NCBI RefSeq assembly: GCF_900116545.1
Contig: NZ_FPCK01000004.1
Span: 310,001-374,000, forward strand
Length of the DNA stretch: 64,000 nt
Origin: Devosia crocina
GTDB lineage: Bacteria; Pseudomonadota; Alphaproteobacteria; Rhizobiales; Devosiaceae
Direction of reading: 5' to 3'
The stretch's first letter is position 1. The number at the start of each line of letters is the position of its first letter. The notes beneath the pieces were generated by a model. The model had not been told where the DNA came from. It searched no databases and worked only from the letters and a program-made list of their open reading frames with translations. Positions 51,952 to 63,615 of the stretch are shown here, piece by piece. The translations under genes and the position numbers were made by a program.

Positions 51952-53874
51952 CTACTGCACAGCGACGGGTTCGAGCTGGGCGGCGATGAATTTGAAATTG
52001 CTCCACCACCACCACGGGCCCTCGTAGTAATTGTCGGCCGATGGGTAGTTGGTCCAATAGGTCTCGTTTACCGGCACGAATTTGGAGGTGCCGAACATCT
52101 CGATTACGGGCAGACCCTCCGCAAGTTCCTTGAGGATCTCCGTGCCAAGCGGCACGATCTGCGGATCATCGGCGGGGATAGCGCGGAGTTCCTCGATCAG
52201 CGCACTAAGCTCGTCGTCCACATAGCGCCCCTGGTTCGATGAGGCCGGCGTTCCATTCTCCCGCACATAGTCCTTGTGCCAACCCTCCATCCGCACGAAG
52301 AGGTCCGGGGTGATGGCGCAGGAAGACCCCCAATAGGAACCCACTTCATAATCGCCGGTGTTCTCGGCGGTGAAGAAGGCACCTGCCTGCATCTGTTGGA
52401 CCTGGGTAGGGATGCCGAACTGGCTCCACTCATTGGCCACGGCAAATGCCAGGCGCTGGGACTGCACCTCGAAATCGGCGGGAGCAAGGATATTGATCGT
52501 GAACGGCGTGCCGTCTGGTTTTCTCCACTGGCCGCCATCGTTGGAGAAGCCGACATCGAGCAGCAGCTTTGTCGCCTGCTCCGGGTCATGCTTCCACCAA
52601 CCGACACCCAAAAGTTCGCGCAGGGCTTCGGGGTCTTCGGGTATGTTTTCCACGCCTTCCGAGCGGAGCCGTTCACCAAGACGTAGAGCATAGTCCGGAT
52701 CGAATGGCTGGTAGCCATCCTCGAGTGCAAATTCGCTCAGCCACTCGGCCATGGGCTGATGATAGGCATCCATGAGCACCGTGGTGGGTGGAATGGCGAG
52801 GGGCGAAGCCCTCATCATGCCCGAGAAAGTGGCGATGCTGGCCTGCTCGGCGTTGATGGCGAGCGCCAGCGCCCAGCGCGTCCGCGCGTCGTCATAGGGC
52901 GCCCTGGAGGTGTTGAAATGCATGCCGCGCTGACACGGATCATCGAGATTTGCATAGGGGAAATCGGTGAACCAGCCACGGATCCTGTCGTTCTGATTGC
53001 GCAGGATCTCGAGACTTTCCGGCGAGATATCGGTGAGGATGTCGATCTCGTTTGAGGCCATGGCCAAGACGCGGCGTTCCTCGGTGCCATAGCTGCGGAA
53101 CAGCACATATTGCGGCTTGGGCTCGCCTACAATCTGACCAACATCGGAATTTTGCCAATCCTCGCGCTTCTCCCAAAGAAACCAGGTGCCGTTCGGATCG
53201 TGGTCCTTATACTTATAGGCGCTTATGCTGACCGGCGGGAAATTGGGAAAGGTTGCGGGGTCCTCTCCCTCCCAGACATGCTGGGGCACGATGTGGAAGG
53301 GATTGCCGTAGATCACGGAGCCGAGGACGATTGCGAGGCGTGGCGTCGGCTTGGTGGTGGTAATCTCGACGGTGTGGTCGTCCACCTTGGTCATCGAGGC
53401 AATCTGGGCCGTATAGGCAGCGCTATAGCCGAGCGTCGGCGTGTTGCGCAGCATCTGGTCGGTGAAGATGACATCGTCGGCTGTAAAAGCCTCGCCATCG
53501 CTCCAGGTCAGCCCCTGCCGCAGCGGCACGGTGAAGACGGTGAAGTCCTCGTTGGCCATGGGCATTTCGGCCGCAAGGTCAGGGATCTGCGATCCTGCGG
53601 CCGTGTCGATGTCATAAAGCAGGGCCCCAGCCATCTGGTGATAGCCGTGATTGATGGTCACACCCTGCTGATACATGTTCATATTGGTCGGATTACCGAC
53701 CCGGGCATTGAGCATGTCGACGACAAGCGTTTCGGCACGCGGCGTGCCGACATCGGTCATCTCCTGTGCCCATGCGGACGTCGTGGCGCCGGACAGGATG
53801 GTGCCGCCCATGAGGGCGGCGAGTCCGAGCGCCATCAGGGCCCTTTGTGGACGGTGAACTTGGATTGGTGACAT
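51952..53874 (-). CDS. ABC transporter binding protein (DppA/OppA, SBP_bac_5 family)
   Basis: This periplasmic protein of about 640 residues has a long Sec signal (MSPIQVHRPQRALMALGLAA then ALMGG, ending SAWAQE). ATG 53874 follows GGAGGAACATTT. The SBP_bac_5 pattern is visible in FTVPLRQGLTWSDGEAFTAD and DVIFTDQML. Despite the peptide name, many proteobacterial members bind oligosaccharides. The gene is last in the operon, after the ATPases, permeases and GH172 enzyme, so a sugar ligand is likely. Confidence 0.92.
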   Translation of the reverse strand: MSPIQVHRPQRALMALGLAALMGGTILSGATTSAWAQEMTDVGTPRAETLVVDMLNARVGNPTNMNMYQQGVTINHGYHQMAGALLYDIDTAAGSQIPDLAAEMPMANEDFTVFTVPLRQGLTWSDGEAFTADDVIFTDQMLRNTPTLGYSAAYTAQIASMTKVDDHTVEITTTKPTPRLAIVLGSVIYGNPFHIVPQHVWEGEDPATFPNFPPVSISAYKYKDHDPNGTWFLWEKREDWQNSDVGQIVGEPKPQYVLFRSYGTEERRVLAMASNEIDILTDISPESLEILRNQNDRIRGWFTDFPYANLDDPCQRGMHFNTSRAPYDDARTRWALALAINAEQASIATFSGMMRASPLAIPPTTVLMDAYHQPMAEWLSEFALEDGYQPFDPDYALRLGERLRSEGVENIPEDPEALRELLGVGWWKHDPEQATKLLLDVGFSNDGGQWRKPDGTPFTINILAPADFEVQSQRLAFAVANEWSQFGIPTQVQQMQAGAFFTAENTGDYEVGSYWGSSCAITPDLFVRMEGWHKDYVRENGTPASSNQGRYVDDELSALIEELRAIPADDPQIVPLGTEILKELAEGLPVIEMFGTSKFVPVNETYWTNYPSADNYYEGPWWWWSNFKFIAAQLEPVAVQ

Positions 53875-53893
53875 AAATGTTCCTCCGTTTGCT

Positions 53894-54784
53894 TCAGGCA
53901 TTGGCCGGCGGCTGGTTTGAGCCAGTCTGTTGCCGGGATGAATGGGTTGGATAGGTTCGGCCGATGTCCTCGAGCTCGCTCCAGCGCTCCCCGACCGTCG
54001 GGATCGCGGCCATCAATTCGCGCGTATAGGCCTCGGTCGGATTGTCGAGGATGTCAGTGGGCACGCCGCTCTCGACCACACGCCCACGGTTCATGATCGC
54101 CACCTGGTCCGAGAGGTAATAGGCAGTGGACAGGTCGTGCGTGATATAGATGAACGACACGCCCTGCTCTTCGACTATGGTGCGGAAGAGATTGACGATG
54201 GACATCCTCAGGCTCGCATCCACCATCGAAACCGGTTCGTCGGCGACGATCAGTTTCGGTTGCGGGATGAGCGCGCGGGCGACGCTGATGCGCTGCAATT
54301 CACCGCCGGAAAACTGGCGGATATATTTGCCGCGAATGCGCTCGAGGCTGAGATTGACCGAACGCAGCGCCCGGTCGGCGAGCTGATTGGCCTCCTCGAC
54401 CGTCTTCGCTACCCTAAGATTGAGCGCGGTGCGCCGGAGATAATCCTCGATCGGCAGATAAGCGCTAAAGGCTTCGAAGGGGTTCTGGAAGATCGGCTGC
54501 ACCAGCCGGCGGAATTCGAGATCATTGATCCGTCCCTCCTTGCCGGTCAGGGGCCGACCGAGAAGGCGGATATCGCCTTCGCTCGGCTCCACCAGCCGCA
54601 GCACCATGCGCGCCAGCGTCGTCTTGCCTGAGCCGGATTCCCCGACAATGGAAAAGACCTGGGGCTTCGCCGGCAGGGTGAACGACACCTCGTCAACCGC
54701 CTTGAAGTGCGTGCCGCCGAAGAACCCGCCCTTGCGATAGGACCGGCTGACATTGCGGACTTCGAGAATGGGAGCGTCGCTCAT
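53894..54784 (-). CDS. ABC transporter ATPase (DppF/OppF type)
   Basis: This 296-residue ATPase has Walker A GESGSGKTT (about 43-52), the signature FSGGELQRISVARAL, Walker B LIVADEPVSMVD and the H-loop YITHDLSTAYYLSD. The signature reads FSGGE rather than LSGGQ. It carries the C-terminal tail usual for OppF proteins. Its start overlaps the DppD-type gene stop by four bases, and the binding-protein gene follows after 19 bases. Confidence 0.93.
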   Translation of the reverse strand: MSDAPILEVRNVSRSYRKGGFFGGTHFKAVDEVSFTLPAKPQVFSIVGESGSGKTTLARMVLRLVEPSEGDIRLLGRPLTGKEGRINDLEFRRLVQPIFQNPFEAFSAYLPIEDYLRRTALNLRVAKTVEEANQLADRALRSVNLSLERIRGKYIRQFSGGELQRISVARALIPQPKLIVADEPVSMVDASLRMSIVNLFRTIVEEQGVSFIYITHDLSTAYYLSDQVAIMNRGRVVESGVPTDILDNPTEAYTRELMAAIPTVGERWSELEDIGRTYPTHSSRQQTGSNQPPANA

Positions 54785-55605
54785 GCGCCCGCTCCCACTC
54801 GATCGACCGCCCGCTGGCCGTGGAGGCGCGGCAGCGAGGCGATGAGATTGCGCGTATAGTCGTGCTGGGGATTGGCGAAGATATCGGCCGTCCGACCGGC
54901 TTCGACGATCTTACCCTTGTACATGATCACCAGCCTATCGGTGATCTGGTAGTGGACGCCGAGATCGTGGCTGACCAGCACCAGCGTATTCTGCAGTCGC
55001 CGCTGGATTTCGACCATCATGAGCAGGATCTTCTTTTGCACCACCACGTCGAGCGCCGTGGTCGGCTCGTCAGCGAGGATGAGACGTGGATTGACGAAGG
55101 CGGCGATGGCCACCAGCACGCGCTGCCGCATTCCGCCCGAAAGCTGGTGCGGATAGGCATCGAGCACGTTTTCCTCGAGCCCGAACCCGGCAAGGAACTT
55201 GGCGATGCGCGCCCGCAGGTCCTTCCGGCTGCCACCGCGTTCGCGCTTGGGCAGCCCATCGACGACCTGCTGCTCGATTTTCATCAGCGGGTTCAGCACG
55301 CTCATCGAGCCCTGCGGGATATAGCTGATCTGGTCCCACCAAAGGTCGCGGAACTGGCTTGATGGCTTTTCAATCGTCTGGTCGCTGGCGGCGTCCGTGA
55401 AGCGGCCGGCGATGGTGCCGGACTTGATGCCGAGGCCGGTGGAAAAGTCGCCGTAGATAGCCCGCATCAAAGTGGACTTGCCTGAGCCCGATTCCCCTGC
55501 AATGCCGACGATCTCGTTGTCCCCGATGGTGAGGCTGACCTGATCGACCGCGGTTATGAAGCCGACTGTGCCATAGCCGACAGTGACGTTGTCGATGCTA
55601 ATCAT
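54781..55605 (-). CDS. ABC transporter ATPase (DppD/OppD type)
   Basis: This ATPase of about 274 residues has Walker A GESGSGKST (about 36-45), the signature LSGGMRQRVLVAIA, Walker B LILADEPTTALD and the H-loop VSHDLGVHYQITD. ATG 55605 follows CGGAGGATGAGCGT and overlaps the stop of the DppC-type gene. It acts with the OppF-type subunit as a heterodimeric motor for the two permeases. Confidence 0.93.
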   Translation of the reverse strand: MISIDNVTVGYGTVGFITAVDQVSLTIGDNEIVGIAGESGSGKSTLMRAIYGDFSTGLGIKSGTIAGRFTDAASDQTIEKPSSQFRDLWWDQISYIPQGSMSVLNPLMKIEQQVVDGLPKRERGGSRKDLRARIAKFLAGFGLEENVLDAYPHQLSGGMRQRVLVAIAAFVNPRLILADEPTTALDVVVQKKILLMMVEIQRRLQNTLVLVSHDLGVHYQITDRLVIMYKGKIVEAGRTADIFANPQHDYTRNLIASLPRLHGQRAVDRVGAGA

Positions 55606-56441
55606 ACGCTCATCCTCCGGGCAGCGGACTTCATGGAAAGACCTGAGGAGACGAGGAAAAGGCCGATGAACAGGACGACTATGGCGATGACCGGTGAACC
55701 GATCCACACATACTTGCCGCCCAGAAGTGCCTGATAGTTGATGGCCCAATAGATCATGGTGCCAAGCGTTGCCTGCTGCGCGCTCGAAAGGCCGATCACC
55801 GCCAAAGCGCTCTCGGTCGAAATGCCAACCAGGACGGTGTTGATAAAATTGGCTGCCGACCAACCGGCGATATAGGGGAAGATGTGGCGCACGAGAATAC
55901 GCGTGCTCGACTCCCCCGAGAACCAGGCGACATTGATGAATTCGCGCTCACGCATGGTGAGCGCCACCGCACGCACCTGCCGTGCGGGATAGGGCCAGTT
56001 GAAGACAACGAGAAGCAGGCCCACGATCGGCAAGGCCAGTTGGCCGCCAAACAAAGCTGCCATCAGGATCAGGATCGGCAAGGTCGGGATGCACAGCAAG
56101 GCATCCATGAAGAAGCTCAGAACCCGATCAAGCCACCCCCCGGCATAGCCGGCAGCAAGGCCGAGAAATACACCGATGATAGTAGAAAGACCGGCGACGA
56201 TCAGCCCGAGGATGATGGAATTGCGCAGGGCATAGGCGAGGAGCCAGAAGACATCCTGACCCAGACTTGTCGTACCGAGCCAGTGGGCGGCGCTGGGATT
56301 CTGATTGCGGGGGGCAGAATACCAGACGAGCGGATCTCCGGGAGCTAGCCAGGGCAGGATGCCGCCGAGCACGACGCAGACTGCCAGCAGCAAGAGGCCG
56401 AGATAGAGCCGGAACGGCGCATGAGTGAAAAAGCTGCGCAT
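55602..56441 (-). CDS. ABC transporter permease (DppC/OppC type)
   Basis: This 279-residue permease has about six helices. The N-terminal part HWLGTTSLGQDVFWLLAYAL (about 53-72) is the classic DppC region after the first helix, and REREFINVAWFSGESSTRIL is its coupling loop. It begins four bases after the DppB-type gene. Confidence 0.93.
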   Translation of the reverse strand: MRSFFTHAPFRLYLGLLLLAVCVVLGGILPWLAPGDPLVWYSAPRNQNPSAAHWLGTTSLGQDVFWLLAYALRNSIILGLIVAGLSTIIGVFLGLAAGYAGGWLDRVLSFFMDALLCIPTLPILILMAALFGGQLALPIVGLLLVVFNWPYPARQVRAVALTMREREFINVAWFSGESSTRILVRHIFPYIAGWSAANFINTVLVGISTESALAVIGLSSAQQATLGTMIYWAINYQALLGGKYVWIGSPVIAIVVLFIGLFLVSSGLSMKSAARRMSV

Positions 56442-56445
56442 CGGT

Positions 56446-57444
56446 CTACCTGTGCCGGATACGAGGATCGAGAAGGGGGTAGATGAGATCGATGATCATG
56501 GTCGCAGTGGCGACAGCGATGACCGAAAGGCTGATCGTTCCCATCAGGAGATTGAAGTCGCCCTGGAGCACTGCTGTATAGATAAGCAGACCAAGACCGG
56601 GATAATCGAAGAGGATTTCGGTGATCAGCGAGCCGTTGAACATCAGCCCGATCTGGAGGGCGAGAAAGGTGATCTGCGGCAGGATGGCATTGGGCAGGAT
56701 ATAGCGGGTGAGGATTCGCCCATCGCTCAGCCCCTTGAGGCGCGCATAGCGGGAGAACTCCTCTTCTTTAAGGGCCGTGGTCTGGGCCTTGACGCTGATC
56801 ACCCACCAGCCAAACACCACGATTACGATGGACATGGCCGGCAGAAACGAGTTCCAGACGATGCTGGTGACAAGCTCCCAGCTCCAGGGCGCGCCGCGGA
56901 TGGTGGTGGTGAGCGGAAAAATCTTCCAGACGTAGGAAAAGAGGATCGAGAGCACGAGCGCGAGGATGTAATAGGGGATTGGATAAAGGCAGATGGCGAT
57001 GCCTTCCATTACCCTCGAGCTATTGGCATTGGGCCGCCAGCCTGAGAGCAGGCCAACGAAATTGCCGAGGACCCAGGCAATCAACGTCGAGCTGAGCAAC
57101 AGTCCGAAGGTCCAAGGCAGCGCATTCCAGATGAGCTCCATGACCGGAGTTGGGTACATGGAGAGCGATGGCCCGAAGTCGGCGCTGAATATGATGCGGT
57201 TGACGAAGGCGCCGTATTGTTCCCAGAGCGATCCGCCGAGGCCGAAGGTATCGATGAGCGACTGACGCAGCGTGTCGACCTGAGCGGGGTCCATATAGGC
57301 TCCCTGCGAGGCAACCTTGGCCAGCATGGCTTCCACCGGATCCGTGGGACCGAGACGTGGAACGAAAAACAGCACAGTAAGCGCGAAGATGATCACGAGC
57401 CCGTAGACCACCAATCGCCCGGCAATGTAGCGGAGCAAAGGCAT
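56446..57444 (-). CDS. ABC transporter permease (DppB/OppB type)
   Basis: This 332-residue permease has six predicted helices, a long periplasmic segment after helix 1 and the DppB coupling loop (EEFSRYARLKGLSDGRILTR). It begins two bases after the GH172 stop, so the enzyme and transporter form a single transcript. Confidence 0.93.
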   Translation of the reverse strand: MPLLRYIAGRLVVYGLVIIFALTVLFFVPRLGPTDPVEAMLAKVASQGAYMDPAQVDTLRQSLIDTFGLGGSLWEQYGAFVNRIIFSADFGPSLSMYPTPVMELIWNALPWTFGLLLSSTLIAWVLGNFVGLLSGWRPNANSSRVMEGIAICLYPIPYYILALVLSILFSYVWKIFPLTTTIRGAPWSWELVTSIVWNSFLPAMSIVIVVFGWWVISVKAQTTALKEEEFSRYARLKGLSDGRILTRYILPNAILPQITFLALQIGLMFNGSLITEILFDYPGLGLLIYTAVLQGDFNLLMGTISLSVIAVATATMIIDLIYPLLDPRIRHR

Positions 57445-57446
57445 GC

Positions 57447-58562
57447 TCAGATGACCTCGAGATAGTCGCGGTCGGGCAGGTGCGAGAACGGCGCCGTGGG
57501 CAGGGTCTGGTACCAGAAGGCGACCGAGGCGATGTCATCCTGCAACGGCAGGTAGCGCCGATCCTTCTTTTCCGTACGCCAGCCGAGGGCCTGGATGGTC
57601 ACGCGCAGGTCGCTATCGAAGCGGATCGGGTCGTGGACATGCCAGCGATACATGCCGAAGCGCGTCTGGCTCTGATAGGTACCGTCGGGCCTAAGCACCT
57701 GCGGCAGCCCGGCATAGGGCGTGGTAAATTCGCGATAGCGGCTGTCCATGGTGGCATCGACGACGCCGCCGTCAAAGTTATAGGCGCCGCAAAAATAGTC
57801 CTCTGTGCCGGTGCCGCAGATGGTTGGGAATTGCTTGTCCCCATCCATGAAAAATTTGATCTCGCCCTCGCCCCACCAGCCGGCATTGTTGACGCCCCAA
57901 GCCATGTAGGTGCCCACATATTGACCCTGCCCGCTCACGCCATCGAGGATGGTGTAGTCCTCCTTGAACGGCAGCGGATTAGTGCGACGGAACTGGGCGT
58001 GAAAATAGGCCGCATCCTCGGGCACATGTGCCAGCGCGTAATTGATCTGGTAGTAGATGATGCCGAAATCGTCGGGATCGCGGTTTTCGATGGTGATGCG
58101 GGCGCGCCTCCTGAACGGCATCTGCCAATAGCAATTGAAGGCGCGGCCCGGATTGACGCAGACGGCAAGCGAGGTCACTTGCGCGAAGCGGTTCCAGCCG
58201 GAGCAGAAGAAGTCGCCCACCGGCGCCTCCACCGAAGGATGCTCCTGATCGTCCCAATAGATGCGCAGGATCAGGTCGCGCCAGCGCAGATTGGCCGTGG
58301 TCAGCCAGATCTGCTGGATGGCACCCGGACCCTCGATATCAGCCAGAACGCGGGTTTCATTGGCTTCGATACGGATGGACGGCGACACCTTCCAGCCCTG
58401 GCCGAGACCGCGGGCGCAATCGGCGCCAGTTCCCTCGGTGGCCATGCCGCCCCTGCCCTTTTCACCGGTGAAATTCTCCGGTGAAATGGAGCGGGTCTTA
58501 GCTTGTGACAGGCGATAAAGGTTGCCCAGATTGACGTCGAGGCCGGAAAAGGTAGCGTTCAT
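57447..58562 (-). CDS. GH172 / DUF2961 glycoside hydrolase
   Basis: This 371-residue protein belongs to DUF2961, now glycoside hydrolase family 172. Known members cleave difructose dianhydride I or D-arabinofuranosyl linkages. The first domain has ADIEGPGAIQQIWLT (about 74-88). The core has GWWGEGEIKFF with Glu232/Glu234 and CGTGTEDYFCGAYNF with Glu254; this glutamate pair matches the spacing of the catalytic residues as I recall them. No signal peptide is present, so it acts in the cytoplasm on an imported oligosaccharide. It is the first gene of the operon with a Dpp-type importer and faces a LacI regulator. Confidence 0.88.
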   Translation of the reverse strand: MNATFSGLDVNLGNLYRLSQAKTRSISPENFTGEKGRGGMATEGTGADCARGLGQGWKVSPSIRIEANETRVLADIEGPGAIQQIWLTTANLRWRDLILRIYWDDQEHPSVEAPVGDFFCSGWNRFAQVTSLAVCVNPGRAFNCYWQMPFRRRARITIENRDPDDFGIIYYQINYALAHVPEDAAYFHAQFRRTNPLPFKEDYTILDGVSGQGQYVGTYMAWGVNNAGWWGEGEIKFFMDGDKQFPTICGTGTEDYFCGAYNFDGGVVDATMDSRYREFTTPYAGLPQVLRPDGTYQSQTRFGMYRWHVHDPIRFDSDLRVTIQALGWRTEKKDRRYLPLQDDIASVAFWYQTLPTAPFSHLPDRDYLEVI

Positions 58563-58921
58563 GTGGTATTCCGCAGCGTTGAGGCAGCAACCATCCGGTC
58601 GCGCGCCAATGGGCGCTCGTTGCGATGGCTGGATGAAGCAAAGGCGTGACTACGCAGCGCCGCACGGCGACTGCGAGAAACAATTGCGATGAAATAGAAG
58701 ACGGCGCCCGAAGCCTTAAGTGACAGAGTCGAAGTGCAGCATCGATGTCCTCCCGATGGCCGAATGGACTGCCGGCTTCTTGTCCGTGCTAACCCATTCC
58801 CATCCCGTCGACAGCGTCTGGCCGCTATCCGACACGGTCACCATAACAAGCAATTTCCCTTTTGCAAATGCATTCACAAATCAATTTGCAAATCGATTTT
58901 GCCAATGATAGCGATCCCCTC
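58563..58921. other. Divergent promoter region of the GH172 operon and LacI gene
   Basis: This 359-base gap has no convincing gene. Its right end carries the operator candidates described separately; nothing else is recognisable. Confidence 0.55.
58861..58905. promoter_or_regulatory. Two LacI-type operators next to the lacI-type gene
   Basis: TTTGCAAATGCATTCACAAA (58861-58880) is an imperfect palindrome. TTTGCAAATCGATTTTGCC (58885-58903) contains the perfect AAATCGATTT core. TTTGCAAAT is directly repeated with a 24-base spacing. The second site ends 19 bases before the regulator start codon, which suggests autoregulation and control of the divergent GH172 operon. Confidence 0.65.
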
Positions 58922-59926
58922 ATGACAACGATTTCCAAGGTTGCTGAACGCGCCGGCGTCTCCCGCACCACCGTTTCGCATGTGCTCAATCACGCCGACC
59001 GCGTTTCCGAGCACCTGCGCGCCCGCGTCCTCGCGGCGATCGACGAGATGGGTTATGTCCCCAATCCCCAGGCGCAGAGCCTACGCACTGGCCGCACCAA
59101 TATCGTGGCCTTGCTCATCCCCGATATTCGCAACCCCTTCTACCCCGAACTGGTGAAGACGGCACAGTCGGACCTCGAGGCCATAGGGCTCGACACGATG
59201 ATCTTCAACTCGGACGTGCCTGGCGGGCACCCACAGAACCATAATCGCGAATATCTGCGTCAGATCAGAAACAAGCGGGTCGACGGGCTCATTGTCGGCG
59301 ACTTCGCGCTTCACCGCATGCACGACGAACTGCTCAAGCTCGACATACCGACGGTCTTCATTGGCGACCTGCCCAACCAGGCGGTCGACAGCGTCAAGAT
59401 CGACGATTTCGGCGGCGGCTATGCGATGGGGAAACTGCTTGCCGCGAAGGGCCATCGCCGCGTCGCCCACGTTACCGGCCCTGCCCATTTCGCCGAAGCC
59501 ATGGCCCGCGCGGATGGTCTCGAAAAGGGCCTTGCCGACAGTGGCGCCCCCCCTTTTGCCGATCTGCGATACGAGGGCACCTATCTTGCTCCCTCAGGCG
59601 AAGAGGCAGTCGATTGGTTGGTGAAAAATCACAAGGGCGACATGCCCAGCGCCATTTTCTTCGCCAATTATCTGATGGCGATGGCGGGATTGGCGCGCCT
59701 CCACGACCACAAGATCCGCGTGCCCGATGACATCGCCGTCGCCGCCTTCGGCGACCAACCGGAAATGCGCTATGTCCGGCCCACCTTGACGCGGGTTGGG
59801 GTTGCCCCCTCCGCGCTCGCACATCGCGCCGTAGCAATGCTGATTGAGCGATTGAACGGCGTGTACACCGGCGACAGCAGAGCCGAAATCCTACAATGTG
59901 TGGTGAAGGAATACTCTAGCGCTTGA
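58922..59926 (+). CDS. LacI family transcriptional regulator
   Basis: This 334-residue repressor starts MTTISKVAERAGVSRTTVSH, a standard LacI helix-turn-helix, and has a sugar-binding sensor domain (TNIVALLIPDIRNPFYPELV, about residues 59-78). ATG 58922 was chosen because the canonical N-terminus begins there. It is divergent from the GH172/Dpp operon, with operator candidates between, so it probably senses the sugar released by the GH172 enzyme. Confidence 0.94.
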   Translation: MTTISKVAERAGVSRTTVSHVLNHADRVSEHLRARVLAAIDEMGYVPNPQAQSLRTGRTNIVALLIPDIRNPFYPELVKTAQSDLEAIGLDTMIFNSDVPGGHPQNHNREYLRQIRNKRVDGLIVGDFALHRMHDELLKLDIPTVFIGDLPNQAVDSVKIDDFGGGYAMGKLLAAKGHRRVAHVTGPAHFAEAMARADGLEKGLADSGAPPFADLRYEGTYLAPSGEEAVDWLVKNHKGDMPSAIFFANYLMAMAGLARLHDHKIRVPDDIAVAAFGDQPEMRYVRPTLTRVGVAPSALAHRAVAMLIERLNGVYTGDSRAEILQCVVKEYSSA

Positions 59927-60358
59927 GTAGGCGGCCCCATCCCGCCGTCAATTAAACCCATCTCGCGGACCAGCGACAAGGCAACAGTCGCGCGTGTTCC
60001 GCATCGCGCCCCATTCCGGCCGTTTGAGTGGGCATTTCGGTTTGCCGAAAGCGGTCGTGCTGCTTGGTGTCTCGCCCGCACCAAGATATGAGATGGTTAC
60101 CGCCGAGCCAGTCACCTCTGGTTCATCCATAGAACAGACGACAGCGGACCTTCACGATAGAACCCAAGAGCGTTTTACACCGCTGCAAACGCGAAGTTCT
60201 AAATCGGCAGTGCCAATGGCAAGCGGACATTCGACAACCTGGAACGTCGGCCCGAAAGCGTACTGTGCTGTGGAAGCAGAGCAGCCAGCGTTCTCCAGCA
60301 GCTTGCGGTCCAGGCCGCTTCCGAGGCGTTAGAGCAAAATCCCACACTCCTGCTCCAG
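59927..60358. other. Non-coding region with repeat copy F
   Basis: This 432-base stretch between convergent genes contains repeat copy F and, at 60221-60231, a second AAGCGGACATT box like the one that ends copy A. No gene is apparent. Confidence 0.6.
60001..60060 (+). repeat. Dispersed GCGCCCCATTCC repeat, copy F
   Basis: This copy reads GCATCGCGCCCCATTCCGGC, then TTTGCCGAAAGCGGTCGTG, with the same right-half type as copy A. It lies between the LacI and DUF305 genes, which converge. Confidence 0.7.
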
Positions 60359-60802
60359 CTAGTTGCTGGCTCGAGCTAGCCAGGCCTGCATTTCCGCGAT
60401 CTCGACCTGCTGCGTCGCAATAATTTCCTGCGCAAACATGAGTATCCAAGGGTCATTGGAGTACTGCTGGGCAACTTGCGCCATCGCTACGGCGCCCTGG
60501 TGATGTGGGATCATAGAGCAGACGAACGCGGTCTGGAAGTCTGCCGCCGTCATACCGCGCATCATCTCGGAATGCATGGGCTCCATTGTCTGCAGCAGCG
60601 CGGCGTGCCCCGCGTCGGCATTGCCTGCCATCATGTCGATGTGCTCCTGCATCGACATGCCTCCATGGTTCGCCTGCGCGTCGCCGCAGATGTCGGGCAA
60701 CGGCAGGGTAGCGGCGAGGCTGGCGGGCTGATCCTGGACCACAAGCGCTCCGACAAAAGCGGCACCGAGCACGGCAGCCGCGCCCCACTGCACATAATTC
60801 AT
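60359..60802 (-). CDS. DUF305 (CopM-like) protein with N-terminal membrane anchor
   Basis: This protein of about 147 residues starts with one hydrophobic segment (MNYVQWGAAAVLGAAFVGAL) and carries a DUF305 domain. The hallmark SMIPHHQGAVAMAQ and methionine/histidine-rich stretches (HGGMSMQEHIDMMAG, MHSEMMRGM) suggest metal binding, as in the copper-binding CopM. ATG 60802 follows AAAGAGGATCAAG. It is divergent from a membrane protein gene across a CAGGT-CAA-ACCTG palindrome. A periplasmic metal-handling role is likely but unproven. Confidence 0.88.
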   Translation of the reverse strand: MNYVQWGAAAVLGAAFVGALVVQDQPASLAATLPLPDICGDAQANHGGMSMQEHIDMMAGNADAGHAALLQTMEPMHSEMMRGMTAADFQTAFVCSMIPHHQGAVAMAQVAQQYSNDPWILMFAQEIIATQQVEIAEMQAWLARASN

Positions 60803-60861
60803 CTTGATCCTCTTTCTTGATGGCCCAACCATGCGCCAAAGAAATCGTGCGGCGCTTGATC

Positions 60862-60874
60862 CAGGTCAAACCTG
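60862..60874. promoter_or_regulatory. CAGGTCAAACCTG palindrome in the DUF305 / membrane-protein promoter
   Basis: CAGGT and ACCTG are separated by CAA in the roughly 120-base divergent gap. The layout suggests a shared regulator. No regulator gene adjoins it, so this is a candidate only. Confidence 0.35.
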
Positions 60875-60923
60875 CAACGGTGATGGATGTTTATGTGCCG
60901 TCATCTGCAGGGATGCAGCAGTG

Positions 60924-63615
<2,692 letters not shown>

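Noticed and set aside
51120..60000. A prophage around the integrase
   Set aside because: Only the integrase remnant is phage-like. All neighbours are metabolic or transport genes.
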